From Hymenobacter sp. J193 (GTDB taxonomy: Bacteria > Bacteroidota > Bacteroidia > Cytophagales > Hymenobacteraceae), in assembly GCF_024700075.1 (NCBI RefSeq), contig NZ_JAJONE010000001.1:4053001-4117000 (forward strand): DNA of 64,000 bases. Direction: 5' to 3'. Below are positions 7,823 through 16,802 of the stretch, piece after piece (position 1 is the first letter of the stretch; each line of letters begins with the position of its first letter). Below the pieces are notes generated by a model. It searched no databases. It was not told the DNA's origin and saw only the letters and a list, made by a program, of their open reading frames with translations. A program made the translations under genes and the position numbers.

Positions 7823-10800
7823 TTAGAAGCCGATGTTCAGACCAAGTGTGAACGTGCGCGGGCGCGGGTAGATGGAGTTATCGATGCCGTTGAACACCTC
7901 TGGGTCAAGCCCGGTGTAATCGGTGATAACGAACGCATTCTGAACAGACAGCGAGAGGTTTACGTTCGCCTTGTCCTGGGCAATTTTACCCACATTGTAC
8001 CCCAGCGTGATGTTCTCCATGCGCAGGTACGAAGCATTCTCCATGTAGTAATCGGAGAAGTACTGGGCCGTGCTGAACTGCGAGTTCAGAACCTCGTGCG
8101 TGGCGTTGCTCAGGAAGCCGGTAGAGTTGGCCGAGAAGGTAGAGCCCGAACGTAGGTTGTTGTACATGTAGTTGTCGAGGCTGGAGCGCATCGTGAAAGC
8201 CAGGCTGGCTTTGCCGTAGCTCAGGTTGGAGCCAAAGCCCAGGATGTACTTCGGCCGCGACGACTTGTAGCGGTAGCGGTCCGAGCCGTTTACCACACCA
8301 TCCTTGTTGCGGTCCACGTACACGCCTTCCAGCGGCTTGCCATCCGTGCCGTATACCTGCTGATACACGTAGAAGGAGTTTGCCGGGTAGCCTACCGAGT
8401 TGATCTGAATGTTGTTGCCAACCCCGCCACCAATAACGCCGGTAGGAACGCCAATGTAGTTTGGCGACTCCACCAGGGTAAGGCGCGTAATTTCGTTCTG
8501 GTTGTAGTTGCCGTTCAGGTTCAGCGACCAGTTGAGCTTTTCGCCGCGCAGAACGTCTACGTTTACAATGGCTTCCACACCTTTGTTGGTCATGCTGCCC
8601 ACGTTGAAGTTGCCAGCGTTAGACAGGTTGGCCAGCGCAGCTACTTCGATGAAGTTCAGCAGGTCTTTCGTATCGCGCTGGTACACGTCTACCGAGCCGG
8701 AAATGCGGTTGTCGATAAAGCCGTAGTCCAGACCTACGTTGTAGGTTGTCGTGGTTTCCCACTTGCGCTGCAGGTTGTAGAAGCTAGGACGGCTGGTGGT
8801 GTAGAATCGGTCACCCAGCTGGTAAGAAGCGGTGTTCTGGCTGGGCGTATACAGCGCCAGGTACCCATACAAGCCTTCAACACTGGTGCCCAGGTCCTGC
8901 TGGCCCGTCTGGCCGTAGCCGAAGCGGAGTTTCAGGTCAGACACCACCGAATTGTTGGCCAGGAAGTCTTCTCCTTTAATACGCCAGGCGAAAGCACCGG
9001 ACGGGAAGTAGCCCCAGCGGTTGTTCTCAGGGAAGCGGGAAGAGCCGTCGGCCCGGAAAGTGCCGGTGAACAGGTACTTATCCTTGATGTTGTAGTTGGC
9101 GCGGCCATAGAACGACAGCAGGCGGTAACCCGGGTCGGTGTAGTCTTTGCCGTTGATGGGCATCGTAGCCGGGATGAATACCTCGCCTGCGGCCGTGAAG
9201 TCGTCAAAGACAAACGTTTTGTAGTCGAAGGCCTGGTAGGAATGACCCGCCAGCAGTTCCAGGCGGCCAATTCCAATTTCCTTGTCATACTTAAGGTAGG
9301 CTTCCAGCAGCTTGTTGTCGTTGTTGGCGGCGTAGGGGTTGTTCTGGCCTTTGCCCAGACGGTCACCCACGAACGTAGCGGAGTTGGGTGCTACGTATAC
9401 CGAGCCACGGCCGCGCTGAATGTCGTAGCCCACGTTCAGGTTGGCGCTCAGACCGTCTACGAAGGGCAGGCGGTAGTCGAGCTGGATGTTGCCGATGCTG
9501 CGCTTTACGGTGCTCCGGTCGCGGCGCTGGTTGATCAGACCCACCGGGTTGCGGCCCGAGAGGGTGTTGATGTTGCCATTCACATCCAGGTTTTGGTAGT
9601 ATCCGCCATACTTAGCCAGCAAAGGATTGCTGGAGTACACAGGCTGCGTAGGATCGTAGAAAACGGCCGCTGCTACCGCGCCACCATCCGAGAAGTTGTT
9701 GTCGATCCAGGAGCCTTTCAGGTTCAGGGTCACGCGCAGCTTGCTGTCCAGCAGCACGGGCGTGAGGCTAATCGAGCCGGTGTAGCGCTTCAGGTCGTTG
9801 TTGATCAACAGGCCTTCCTGGTCGAGGTAGCCGCCGGACACCCGGAAGGGAACCGGGCCAGCCGAGCCGGCAATGCTCACGTTGTTGTCGGTGGTTTGGG
9901 CCGTGCGGAAAATCTCCTTCTGCCAGTCGGTGTTGGCCGTGCCTACCTGGGCTTTCTGCTGGGCATTGCCGCGGGAATTAACCAGTGCCCGGTACTCGGG
10001 GCCGTTCAGCACGTCAATGTACTTAACCGCTTCCGAAATAGAGTTCTGCGAGCTTACGTTCACCGTTAGCTTTTCGCCCTGCAGGCCGCGCTTGGTGGTC
10101 ACCAGAATTACGCCGTTAGAAGCGCGCGAACCGTAGATGGCCGTAGACGAAGCATCCTTCAGCACCGTAATGCTTTCGATGTCGTTGGGGTTGATCAGCG
10201 ACAAGGGGTTAGCCGCCCCGGAAATGCCCTGGTTGTCAACGGGCACGCCATCGATTACGATCAATGGGTCGTTGCTGGCGCTCAGCGAAGAGCCGCCGCG
10301 AATACGGATAGACGAGCCCGTGCCAGGCGCACCACCGCCGGTGGTTACCTGCAAACCGGCTACTTTGCCTTGAATCAGCTGCTCGGGGTTGGTTACCTGG
10401 CCTTTCACGAACTGCTTTTCGGAAATCTGCTCTACGGCGCCCGTCAGGTCCTGCCGGCGCTGGGTACCGTAGCCGATAACTACCGCCTCATTGAGCAGCG
10501 TAGTGTTTTCGGCCAGGCTTACGTCCAGAGTTGCGTTCTGCCCGGCGCTTATCGTGACAGGACGACGGGTGGTGGTGAACCCAACAAACGATGCGACAAT
10601 CGTTTGCGGACCGGCGGGCACGTTCTGGATGGAGAACTGACCGTCGGAGTTGGTGGAAGTGCCCAGGGAGGTGCCTTCAATTAGCACGGTCACACCGGGG
10701 ATGCCCTGGCTTTTTTCGTCCACAATCCGGCCGCTTATGGAGCCGGTTTGCGCTAGCGCACTGGTGAAACCAGCACACACAAACAAAAGCAGAAACAGCA

Positions 10801-10825
10801 GTTTCGGCAGATAAGGGTGTTTCAT
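7823..10825 (-). CDS. susC: SusC/RagA-family TonB-dependent outer-membrane transporter
   Basis: Translation from 10825 gives 1000 residues. An upstream in-frame Met at 10990 would add 55 residues of non-signal sequence, so I reject it. MKHPYLPKLLFLLLFVCAG begins a good signal peptide ending at ALAQ. It continues with a carboxypeptidase-regulatory-like domain (SISGRIVDEKSQGIPGVTV, about 28-110) and a TonB plug domain (VIGYGTQRRQDLTGAV, LQGKVAGLQV, IRIRGGSSL, about 115-235). The long beta-barrel ends in the aromatic-terminated strand TLGLNIGF. It imports oligosaccharides, driven by TonB, with susD and susE downstream. No anti-sigma or SARP-like SusR regulator is visible in the window. Confidence 0.96.
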   Translation of the reverse strand: MKHPYLPKLLFLLLFVCAGFTSALAQTGSISGRIVDEKSQGIPGVTVLIEGTSLGTSTNSDGQFSIQNVPAGPQTIVASFVGFTTTRRPVTISAGQNATLDVSLAENTTLLNEAVVIGYGTQRRQDLTGAVEQISEKQFVKGQVTNPEQLIQGKVAGLQVTTGGGAPGTGSSIRIRGGSSLSASNDPLIVIDGVPVDNQGISGAANPLSLINPNDIESITVLKDASSTAIYGSRASNGVILVTTKRGLQGEKLTVNVSSQNSISEAVKYIDVLNGPEYRALVNSRGNAQQKAQVGTANTDWQKEIFRTAQTTDNNVSIAGSAGPVPFRVSGGYLDQEGLLINNDLKRYTGSISLTPVLLDSKLRVTLNLKGSWIDNNFSDGGAVAAAVFYDPTQPVYSSNPLLAKYGGYYQNLDVNGNINTLSGRNPVGLINQRRDRSTVKRSIGNIQLDYRLPFVDGLSANLNVGYDIQRGRGSVYVAPNSATFVGDRLGKGQNNPYAANNDNKLLEAYLKYDKEIGIGRLELLAGHSYQAFDYKTFVFDDFTAAGEVFIPATMPINGKDYTDPGYRLLSFYGRANYNIKDKYLFTGTFRADGSSRFPENNRWGYFPSGAFAWRIKGEDFLANNSVVSDLKLRFGYGQTGQQDLGTSVEGLYGYLALYTPSQNTASYQLGDRFYTTSRPSFYNLQRKWETTTTYNVGLDYGFIDNRISGSVDVYQRDTKDLLNFIEVAALANLSNAGNFNVGSMTNKGVEAIVNVDVLRGEKLNWSLNLNGNYNQNEITRLTLVESPNYIGVPTGVIGGGVGNNIQINSVGYPANSFYVYQQVYGTDGKPLEGVYVDRNKDGVVNGSDRYRYKSSRPKYILGFGSNLSYGKASLAFTMRSSLDNYMYNNLRSGSTFSANSTGFLSNATHEVLNSQFSTAQYFSDYYMENASYLRMENITLGYNVGKIAQDKANVNLSLSVQNAFVITDYTGLDPEVFNGIDNSIYPRPRTFTLGLNIGF

Positions 10826-11344
10826 TAAGAAGGTTGGTTGAAGGTAAGGGGAAAAAACATGTGGGAAGTTGCACTGGTTCAAGAGAGGCAGTAGGGGCCG
10901 TAGAAAAAGTATATTTCGGGGCAAAACCTGCTCTGTGTCATCGGCTGCTACCGGCATCCAAGAATGCCGGATTGGGGATATTCTCTGCAAGTTAAACCTT
11001 TGAAAACAAGAAAAACAACGCTTTGCAGCCTGCGGGATGGTATTGTAATAAGTCTATTTTGCGGGCGAAATTTCGCTCTTTTTGTACGGGGTGTCACGTA
11101 CTCAGGCCGACAAATGCCTTATAGTTAGTAACTACTTACCCACGGGCATTTTATCGGTAGAAAGCGCGTAGCGAAAGAATTTCGTTTAGCCTGCCCAAAT
11201 CCGCTGATACGCTTACATAACATCCTTTTTAGGCGAGAGTTTTTTTTCGGCTCCAAAGCTTAAACCGGACAAATACTACACTTGGGAGCGGGCAGAGGTT
11301 CCCCGGTTATGGGTTCCGGTTTACTTTCTCTAGCTTTACCTTCT
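10826..11344. promoter_or_regulatory. Divergent 519-base control region for susC (-) and a secreted protein (+)
   Basis: No gene is seen. It holds a perfect 12-base palindrome GCGAAATTTCGC at 11065-11076, about 240 bases upstream of susC, which could be an operator. The plus strand has a near-match -7 box TAGCTTTA at 11331, only 14 bases before the next gene's start. Composition is clearly more AT-rich than the flanking genes. Function of the palindrome is an inference. Confidence 0.45.
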
Positions 11345-11908
11345 ATGAAACGCCTGCTGCTTACCTCTGCTTTCGGAATAGGGCTGCTGCTGGGGCCGGT
11401 AAGGGCTGGTACCCGTCCGGCACCCCGGCTGCGGGCCATTGAGATACCAGACCCGGTATTGGTATTCTACCGGGAAAAACCGCCGGGCACCGCCGCGCAG
11501 CAGCTGATTATGAACAGCAGTGAACTGCCGCTACTGGCTAAGCTACCCTTTCTGGATCTGGTAAAGCGGCCCGACGTGTATTTCGATGGAAGCGGAAACC
11601 GGGATATGCCCGGTGCCGGTAAGGAAAGCGCCCGGCTGCGGCTGGTAGGCACTTATGCCCTGGCCACCGGCAAGCGCCAACTTGCCTCGGATGGCCGCAG
11701 CTACTACGTGCCGCTGCGCCAGCCCAGGCAGCGAAAGTTTTACGTGTGCTGGGACGATGCCAACCAGTTCCGGACGCTGACGGCCAGCACGGGCATCACC
11801 CCCAAAGTCGATTTCCAGGCCAATGTGCTGCCGGAAATCGACTCCGTGCGGGCTTTGTACGTGCTGCGTGTAGTGCCACCCGCGCAACAAGGCACTGCTA
11901 TCCGGTGA
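11345..11908 (+). CDS. Secreted protein of unknown function
   Basis: Starting at 11345 gives 187 residues with a short signal peptide (MKRLLLTSAFGIGLLLGPVRAG). A longer in-frame version from 11282 would bury the signal, so it was rejected. The mature part has no family I recognise. It contains YFDGSGNRDMP, SARLRLVGTYALATGKRQL and RKFYVCWDDANQFRTL; the single Cys argues against disulfides. It is 40 bases upstream of the glycogen-binding esterase and probably co-transcribed. Its place beside susCDE suggests a periplasmic or surface role, but this is only context. Confidence 0.65.
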   Translation: MKRLLLTSAFGIGLLLGPVRAGTRPAPRLRAIEIPDPVLVFYREKPPGTAAQQLIMNSSELPLLAKLPFLDLVKRPDVYFDGSGNRDMPGAGKESARLRLVGTYALATGKRQLASDGRSYYVPLRQPRQRKFYVCWDDANQFRTLTASTGITPKVDFQANVLPEIDSVRALYVLRVVPPAQQGTAIR

Positions 11909-11947
11909 CCTTAGCAGAACAGTTTGATTTCTCACCCCTCCCCACCC

Positions 11948-13375
11948 ATGCGAATTTTCCTTACGGCGGCAGCCTGCCTACTGACGCTGGCTGCCCACGC
12001 CCAAACCACCATCCGGCTTACCAGCGTACCGGCTACCACACCTCCGGACGCCACCGTGTATATAGCCGGCTCCTTTAATAGCTGGGACCCGGGCAGCGCA
12101 GCGCATAGCCTTGCTAAGAATACCGATGGAACGTACCAGATTACTCTTCCGGCCAGCGTAACAGGCAAGCTGGAGTTTAAATTTACGCGGGGCTCCTGGG
12201 ATAAGGTGGAAACCAGCGCCCAGCAGGCCGACGTGAGCAACCGCACCTACACCGTTACCGGTGCTGCGGCTACGGTGGAGCTGCAGGTAGCCAACTGGAA
12301 AGACTTGGGTGGCCCCGGCGGCTGCACCAGCACCGCGCTGCAGCCCAACGTGCAGGTCGTAAACGCCAGCTTTGCCATGCCCCAGCTGGGCGGGCGCACC
12401 CGCCGCGTCTGGATTTATCTGCCCGTAGACTATGCGACCAGCGCCCGGCGCTATCCGGTGCTGTACATGCACGACGGGCAGAACGTGTTCGACAAGTGCA
12501 CGAGCTTTTCGGGCGAGTGGGGCGTAGATGAGGCTCTGCGCCAACTGCAGCAAAGCGGACAGGACCCAACGGGTACCATTGTGGTGGCCGTAGACAACGG
12601 TGGCAACTCCCGCCTAAATGAGTATTCGCCGTGGCCTAATGCGGAGTATAAGAGCGGGGGAGAGGGCGACAAGTACGTGGACTTCCTGGTAGAAACCCTG
12701 AAGCCCTATATCGACCAGCAGTACCGTACGCTCACGGGCCGTGAGTACACCGGTATTGCGGGCAGCAGCATGGGTGGCCTGATTTCGGTGTACGCGGCGC
12801 TGAAGTACCAGAACGTATTCAGCAAAGTGGGCGTGTTTTCGCCGGCGTTCTGGTTTGCCAAGCAGCCGCTCTTCGACTACGTGAAAACAGCCGGCCACCA
12901 GCAGCCCATCAAATTCTACTTTCTGGCCGGCGCCAAGGAAAGCGAAACCATGGTGCCCCTGATGGCCGACATGCGCGACGCTCTGCAACAGCAGGGCTTT
13001 GCCGCCGCCGACATGAGCTACCACGTGCTGGAAGACGGGCAGCACGCCGAGTGGTTCTGGCAGCGCGAGTTTCCGGCGGCGTTTCAGTGGCTGTACGCGC
13101 CGGGTGTGGTAGCTTCTAATGGACGTCAGTATCCTCGAGTCTTGCTCGGGGCCTACCCTAATCCGGTGAAAGACTGGCTCCATCTAACCATCTTATCCGG
13201 GGTTGAGCGAGTGGGTGTGGAGATACGGGATATTAATAGCCGGCTGGTCTTGCAGCTAAAAAACTTTCGGGCTAGTGACTCGATAGATGTTAGGCGACTC
13301 AGTAAAGGCATATATACTTTGCGCGTGAAGGCTGGTCGGCATAATATTGAAGAACAAAAAATCTACAAAGAATAG
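11948..13375 (+). CDS. Secreted alpha/beta-hydrolase esterase with glycogen-binding-like domain and T9SS tail
   Basis: A 475-residue three-part protein starting at 11948 (signal MRIFLTAAACLLTLAAHAQ). Residues 25-115 form a CBM20/CBM48-like domain (VYIAGSFNSWDPG, FKFTRGSWDKVE). Residues 130-385 form an esterase of the Fes/esterase-D type. It has the substrate loop YLPVDYATSARRYPVLYMHDGQN, nucleophile elbow GSSMGG (Ser274) and a late His in DGQHAEWFW. The last 80 residues are a T9SS sorting domain (AYPNPVKDWLHL, KGIYTLRV). It likely removes acyl groups from, or otherwise acts on, glycans at the surface. The glycogen-binding-like domain next to susCDE suggests the same substrate as the amylase. 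The exact ester substrate is unknown. Confidence 0.85.
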   Translation: MRIFLTAAACLLTLAAHAQTTIRLTSVPATTPPDATVYIAGSFNSWDPGSAAHSLAKNTDGTYQITLPASVTGKLEFKFTRGSWDKVETSAQQADVSNRTYTVTGAAATVELQVANWKDLGGPGGCTSTALQPNVQVVNASFAMPQLGGRTRRVWIYLPVDYATSARRYPVLYMHDGQNVFDKCTSFSGEWGVDEALRQLQQSGQDPTGTIVVAVDNGGNSRLNEYSPWPNAEYKSGGEGDKYVDFLVETLKPYIDQQYRTLTGREYTGIAGSSMGGLISVYAALKYQNVFSKVGVFSPAFWFAKQPLFDYVKTAGHQQPIKFYFLAGAKESETMVPLMADMRDALQQQGFAAADMSYHVLEDGQHAEWFWQREFPAAFQWLYAPGVVASNGRQYPRVLLGAYPNPVKDWLHLTILSGVERVGVEIRDINSRLVLQLKNFRASDSIDVRRLSKGIYTLRVKAGRHNIEEQKIYKE

Positions 13376-13472
13376 CTGCGTACTAGCTTTCAATAGAGTT
13401 CAGGATTTTGACTTATTGGTTACTTGCAGAAGAAAAAAGCAGCTGGGTGCTTGCTTGTTCGGATTGCCGGAA

Positions 13473-13480
13473 TACCTTTG
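13473..13480 (+). promoter_or_regulatory. Promoter -7 box of the trp operon
   Basis: TACCTTTG is a full match to the Bacteroidota TAnnTTTG box. It lies 24 bases before the trpL start, with a TTG-containing stretch about 19 bases further upstream as a weak -33 element. Confidence 0.6.
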
Positions 13481-13503
13481 CCTTACTCAACTCGCATTCA
13501 ACA

Positions 13504-13581
13504 ATGACCTTCTCCTCGACGCAGCAAGCTTGGTGGTGGCCCTTCGGAAATTCCGGACGGGACTCCCTGTGCGTGCGTTAG
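13504..13581 (+). CDS. trpL: trp operon leader peptide
   Basis: A 25-codon frame from ATG 13504 to TAG 13581. Codons 10-12 (13531-13539) are three consecutive TGG tryptophan codons inside AWWWPFG, exceptional for such a short frame. It is followed 29 bases later by a terminator hairpin, then by trpE. This is the classic layout of ribosome-mediated attenuation. Stalling at the Trp codons when charged tRNA-Trp is scarce should prevent the terminator from forming. Leader peptides of this kind have no function beyond being translated. Nothing was translated experimentally here. Confidence 0.88.
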   Translation: MTFSSTQQAWWWPFGNSGRDSLCVR

Positions 13582-13636
13582 AGCAACCTTCTACGTATCG
13601 ACTCAACAGAAAGCCCGGCCGCCCGCCGGGCTTTTT
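13540..13636 (+). promoter_or_regulatory. trp attenuator: competing hairpins ending in a terminator
   Basis: The terminator is a 10-bp stem (13610-13619 with 13625-13634, loop CGCCC) followed by a T-run. Segment 13555-13561 can instead pair with 13614-13620 of its left arm (six pairs and one mismatch), a candidate antiterminator. Segment 13540-13547, directly after the TGG codons, can pair with 13555-13561, giving the 1:2 hairpin expected when the leader is fully translated. The terminator is certain by eye; the alternative pairings need folding. Confidence 0.78.
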
Positions 13637-13683
13637 TGTGCCCTGCTCACTCGCTTCTCCTCCTTCCATTACCCGTTTCCTTT

Positions 13684-15099
13684 ATGCAAACTTTTCAGCT
13701 CCATACGCGCTACCTCCGGGTGCTGGCCGATACGGTAACGCCCGTGGGCTTGTATCTGCGCCTGCGCGACCGGTACCCCAACTGCCTGCTGCTGGAAAGC
13801 TCCGACTACCACGGTCAGCAGAACGCTTTCAGCTATCTGGCTTTCGATCCGCTGGCCCGCTTTGAGCTGCAGGGCGGGGAGCTGACGCTGACGTTGCCGA
13901 ACAATACCACGCACACCGAAACGCTGGCCGAGCCCCGGCAAGCGCTGCTGCGGCTGCAGGAGTTTGCCAATGCTTTCCAGACCGAAGACACGGGCCACGA
14001 CTTTATTACGGGCGGGCTGTTTGGCTACCTGGGCTATGAGGCAGTGCAGTACTTCGAGGACCTGGAGCTGAACACGGCCAAAGAGCCGGCCGGCACGGTG
14101 CCGGAAATCCTGTACAGCACCTACCGCTACGTTATTGCCGTCAACCACTTCCGCAACGAGCTATATGTGTTTGAGCATACGCTGGCCGGCGAAACGGTGG
14201 ACGAGGACGGGCTGACGCGGCTGGTGAATCTGATTCGGAACCCGTCGTTGCCAGACTTCAAGTTCCAGACCGTGGGTGAGGAGCAAACCAACCAGACCGA
14301 CGAGGAGTTTCTGCGGGTACTGGCGCAGGGTCAGCAGCACTGCCGCCGCGGCGACGTCTTTCAAATTGTGCTGTCGCGTCGGTTTCAGCAGAGTTTTGTG
14401 GGTGACGAGTTCAACGTGTACCGGGCGCTGCGCTCTATCAACCCCTCACCCTACCTGTTTTACTTCGACTACGGCTCTTTCAAGATTTTCGGCTCCTCAC
14501 CCGAAACGCAGCTGCTGGTGAAGGGGCGCCAGGCCAGCCTGTATCCCATTGCCGGCACTTTCCGGCGCACCGGCCACGATGCCGAGGACGCCGCCCTGGC
14601 CCAGAAGCTGGCCGCCGACCCCAAGGAAAATGCCGAGCACGTGATGCTGGTAGACTTGGCCCGCAACGACCTGGCCCGCCATGGCGACGAAGTAAAGGTG
14701 AAGGTGTTCCGCGAAATTCAGTTCTACTCTCACGTCATTCACCTGGTAAGCGAGGTGACGGCCAAGCTGGCGCCCAAAGCCAGCTCCCTGCAGGTGGTGG
14801 CCGATACCTTCCCTGCCGGCACACTTTCCGGCGCGCCCAAGCACCGCGCCATGCAGCTCATTGATGGGCTGGAACCCACGGCCCGCGGCTACTACGGCGG
14901 TGCCATCGGCCATCTGGGCTTCAACGGCGACTTCAACCACGCCATCATGATTCGCTCCTTCCTGAGTGCCGCCGACCAGCTGTACTTCCAGGCGGGTGCG
15001 GGTGTGGTGGCCGCTTCCGATATCAACTCCGAGCTGCAGGAAGTGCACCACAAGCTGGCCGCCCTGCGCAAAGCTCTGCAGGAAGCGGCATTAGTGTAA
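13684..15099 (+). CDS. trpE: Anthranilate synthase component I
   Basis: A 471-residue protein that converts chorismate with ammonia from TrpG to anthranilate, the first committed step to tryptophan. The N-terminal regulatory part has CLLLESSDY, matching the LLES feedback-inhibition motif. The chorismate-binding C-terminal half has FQIVLSRRF, IAGTFRRTGHD, LVDLARNDL, PAGTLSGAPKHRAMQLID and YYGGAIGHLGFNGD. Start 13684 gives MQTFQLHTRYL; an upstream in-frame Met at 13636 lies inside the terminator tail and is unlikely. It is the first structural gene after the attenuator, 20 bases before trpG. Length and residues look fully functional. Confidence 0.97.
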   Translation: MQTFQLHTRYLRVLADTVTPVGLYLRLRDRYPNCLLLESSDYHGQQNAFSYLAFDPLARFELQGGELTLTLPNNTTHTETLAEPRQALLRLQEFANAFQTEDTGHDFITGGLFGYLGYEAVQYFEDLELNTAKEPAGTVPEILYSTYRYVIAVNHFRNELYVFEHTLAGETVDEDGLTRLVNLIRNPSLPDFKFQTVGEEQTNQTDEEFLRVLAQGQQHCRRGDVFQIVLSRRFQQSFVGDEFNVYRALRSINPSPYLFYFDYGSFKIFGSSPETQLLVKGRQASLYPIAGTFRRTGHDAEDAALAQKLAADPKENAEHVMLVDLARNDLARHGDEVKVKVFREIQFYSHVIHLVSEVTAKLAPKASSLQVVADTFPAGTLSGAPKHRAMQLIDGLEPTARGYYGGAIGHLGFNGDFNHAIMIRSFLSAADQLYFQAGAGVVAASDINSELQEVHHKLAALRKALQEAALV

Positions 15100-15119
15100 A
15101 AACGGACAACCAATACGCC

Positions 15120-15686
15120 ATGAAAATCCTCGTTCTTGATAACTACGACTCCTTCACCTACAACCTCGTGCAGGTGTTGCGGGAGCTGGGCCACACCGAT
15201 AACGTCACCGTTATCCGCAACGACAAGCTGGCCGTGGCCGACGTGGCCGACTACGACGCCGTGCTGCTGTCGCCCGGGCCGGGCGTGCCTTCCGAGGCAG
15301 GTCTGATGCCGGAAATCATCCGCCAGTACGCACCCACCAAGCGCATTCTGGGCGTATGCCTGGGGCACCAGGGGCTGGCCGAAAGCTTCGGTGGGGAACT
15401 GTACAACCTGCCGCAGGTACTACACGGGCTGGCTACGGAGGCTGAAGTGGTGGCGGAGGACAAGCTCTTCGCGGGTTTGCCTTCGCGCTTTCAGGTAGGC
15501 CGTTACCATTCCTGGAGCGTGCGGCCCGAGTCCATGCCTGAGGAGCTGGAAGTGACGGTGCAGGACGCCGATGGCCAGGTTCTGGCCTTTCGCCACCGCC
15601 AGTATGACGTGCGCGGCGTGCAATTCCACCCCGAGTCCATCCTCACCGAGCATGGCCACGACATGCTGCGCAACTGGTTGGCTTAA
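15120..15686 (+). CDS. trpG: Anthranilate synthase component II, glutamine amidotransferase
   Basis: A 188-residue class I glutamine amidotransferase. The N-terminal DNYDSFTYNLVQ and SPGPGVPSEAG are typical. The nucleophile is Cys80 in GVCLGHQG, and the catalytic His/Glu pair lies in FHPESILTEHG near 172. It releases ammonia from glutamine and channels it to TrpE. In many bacteria one such protein also serves para-aminobenzoate synthesis as PabA; no separate pabA is visible here, so a shared role is possible. It lies 20 bases after trpE in the same operon. Confidence 0.95.
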   Translation: MKILVLDNYDSFTYNLVQVLRELGHTDNVTVIRNDKLAVADVADYDAVLLSPGPGVPSEAGLMPEIIRQYAPTKRILGVCLGHQGLAESFGGELYNLPQVLHGLATEAEVVAEDKLFAGLPSRFQVGRYHSWSVRPESMPEELEVTVQDADGQVLAFRHRQYDVRGVQFHPESILTEHGHDMLRNWLA

Positions 15687-15741
15687 GCAAAAGCAGCAGA
15701 CTCAGCATGACAATCAGCCAAACCAGCCTTACGAATCCCTT

Positions 15742-16734
15742 GTGAAACACCTTCTCAACCAGTTATTTGAGCAGCAGCTGCTCACGCACGCCGAGGCACG
15801 CGAGGCCATGCTGCGCATCGGGCAGGGCGAAGCCAATGCCTCGGAAATGGCGGCTTTCATGACCGTGTACCGGATGCGCCCCATTTCGGTGCCCGAGCTG
15901 GCCGGCTTCCGCGAAGCCCTGCTGAGCTTGAGCCGCGACCCGGAGCTGGGCACCCGCGACACCGTCGACATTGTAGGCACCGGCGGCGACGGCAAGGACA
16001 CGCTTAACATCAGCACGCTGGCCTGCTTTGTGGTGGCCGGAGCCGGGTATAAGGTCACCAAGCACGGCAACATTGGGGTGTCGTCAGTTTGCGGCTCGTC
16101 GGATGTGCTGGCGCAGCTGGGCGTGGAGTTTACTTCGGGCAACGACGTGCTGAAGCGGCAGCTGGAGCAGGCCAACATCTGCTTTCTGCACGCGCCCTCG
16201 TTTCATCCGGCCATGCGCCACGCCGGCCCTATCCGGCGGGAGCTGGGCGTGCGCACGTTTTTCAACATCCTCGGGCCCCTCGTAAACCCGGGCCGGCCGC
16301 GCTACCAGGTAGCCGGTACGTTCAGCCTGGAGCTGCTACGTCTATACCATTATCTGCTGCAGCAAACCGATGTGCGCTACGCCGTGGTTCACGCCCTGGA
16401 TGGCTACGACGAGCTTTCCCTGACGGCCACCGCCAAGCTGGCTACCCCCGCCGGCGAGCAGCTCGTTACGGCGGCCGACTTTGGCCTGACCACGACCCTG
16501 CCCGCCGAGCTGGCCGGGGGAAGTACGGCCGCCGAATCGGCGCGGCTGTTTGTGCAGGTGCTGGAAGGTCAGGGCACCCGCGCCCAGCGCGACGTAGTAA
16601 CGGTTAACGCGGCTCTGGCCATTGGCTGCCTGGAGCCGCAGCTCAGCTTCGCCGAAGCTGTGGCGAAAGCGCAGGAGTCCCTGGATTCAGGCCGGGCGCG
16701 GCAGGCACTTAAGAAGCTGCTAGCTGCCGGCTGA
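15742..16734 (+). CDS. trpD: Anthranilate phosphoribosyltransferase
   Basis: Start GTG 15742 gives 330 residues beginning VKHLLNQLFEQQLL, the usual family N-terminus and length. The open frame extends upstream into trpG, but that part is out-of-frame trpG sequence. Hallmarks are the PRPP-binding loop GTGGDGKDTLNIST, VTKHGNIGVSS, and the anthranilate site HAPSFHPAMRHAGPIRRELG followed by FFNILGPLVNPG. It joins anthranilate to phosphoribosyl pyrophosphate. A 12-codon frame (15707-15745) ends across the GTG start (TTGTGA), so translation may be coupled. The gene carries no visible defect. Confidence 0.94.
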   Translation: MKHLLNQLFEQQLLTHAEAREAMLRIGQGEANASEMAAFMTVYRMRPISVPELAGFREALLSLSRDPELGTRDTVDIVGTGGDGKDTLNISTLACFVVAGAGYKVTKHGNIGVSSVCGSSDVLAQLGVEFTSGNDVLKRQLEQANICFLHAPSFHPAMRHAGPIRRELGVRTFFNILGPLVNPGRPRYQVAGTFSLELLRLYHYLLQQTDVRYAVVHALDGYDELSLTATAKLATPAGEQLVTAADFGLTTTLPAELAGGSTAAESARLFVQVLEGQGTRAQRDVVTVNAALAIGCLEPQLSFAEAVAKAQESLDSGRARQALKKLLAAG

Positions 16735-16802
16735 ACGCTTTATTCTCTTCATCTCGCCCCGGCCACTGTTCGGAAATACACTTTACCAGCAACAACTCCA
16801 AA

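Noticed and set aside
15707..15745. A 12-codon frame between trpG and trpD as a second leader peptide
   Set aside because: It has no Trp codons and no terminator follows; at most it couples translation to trpD.
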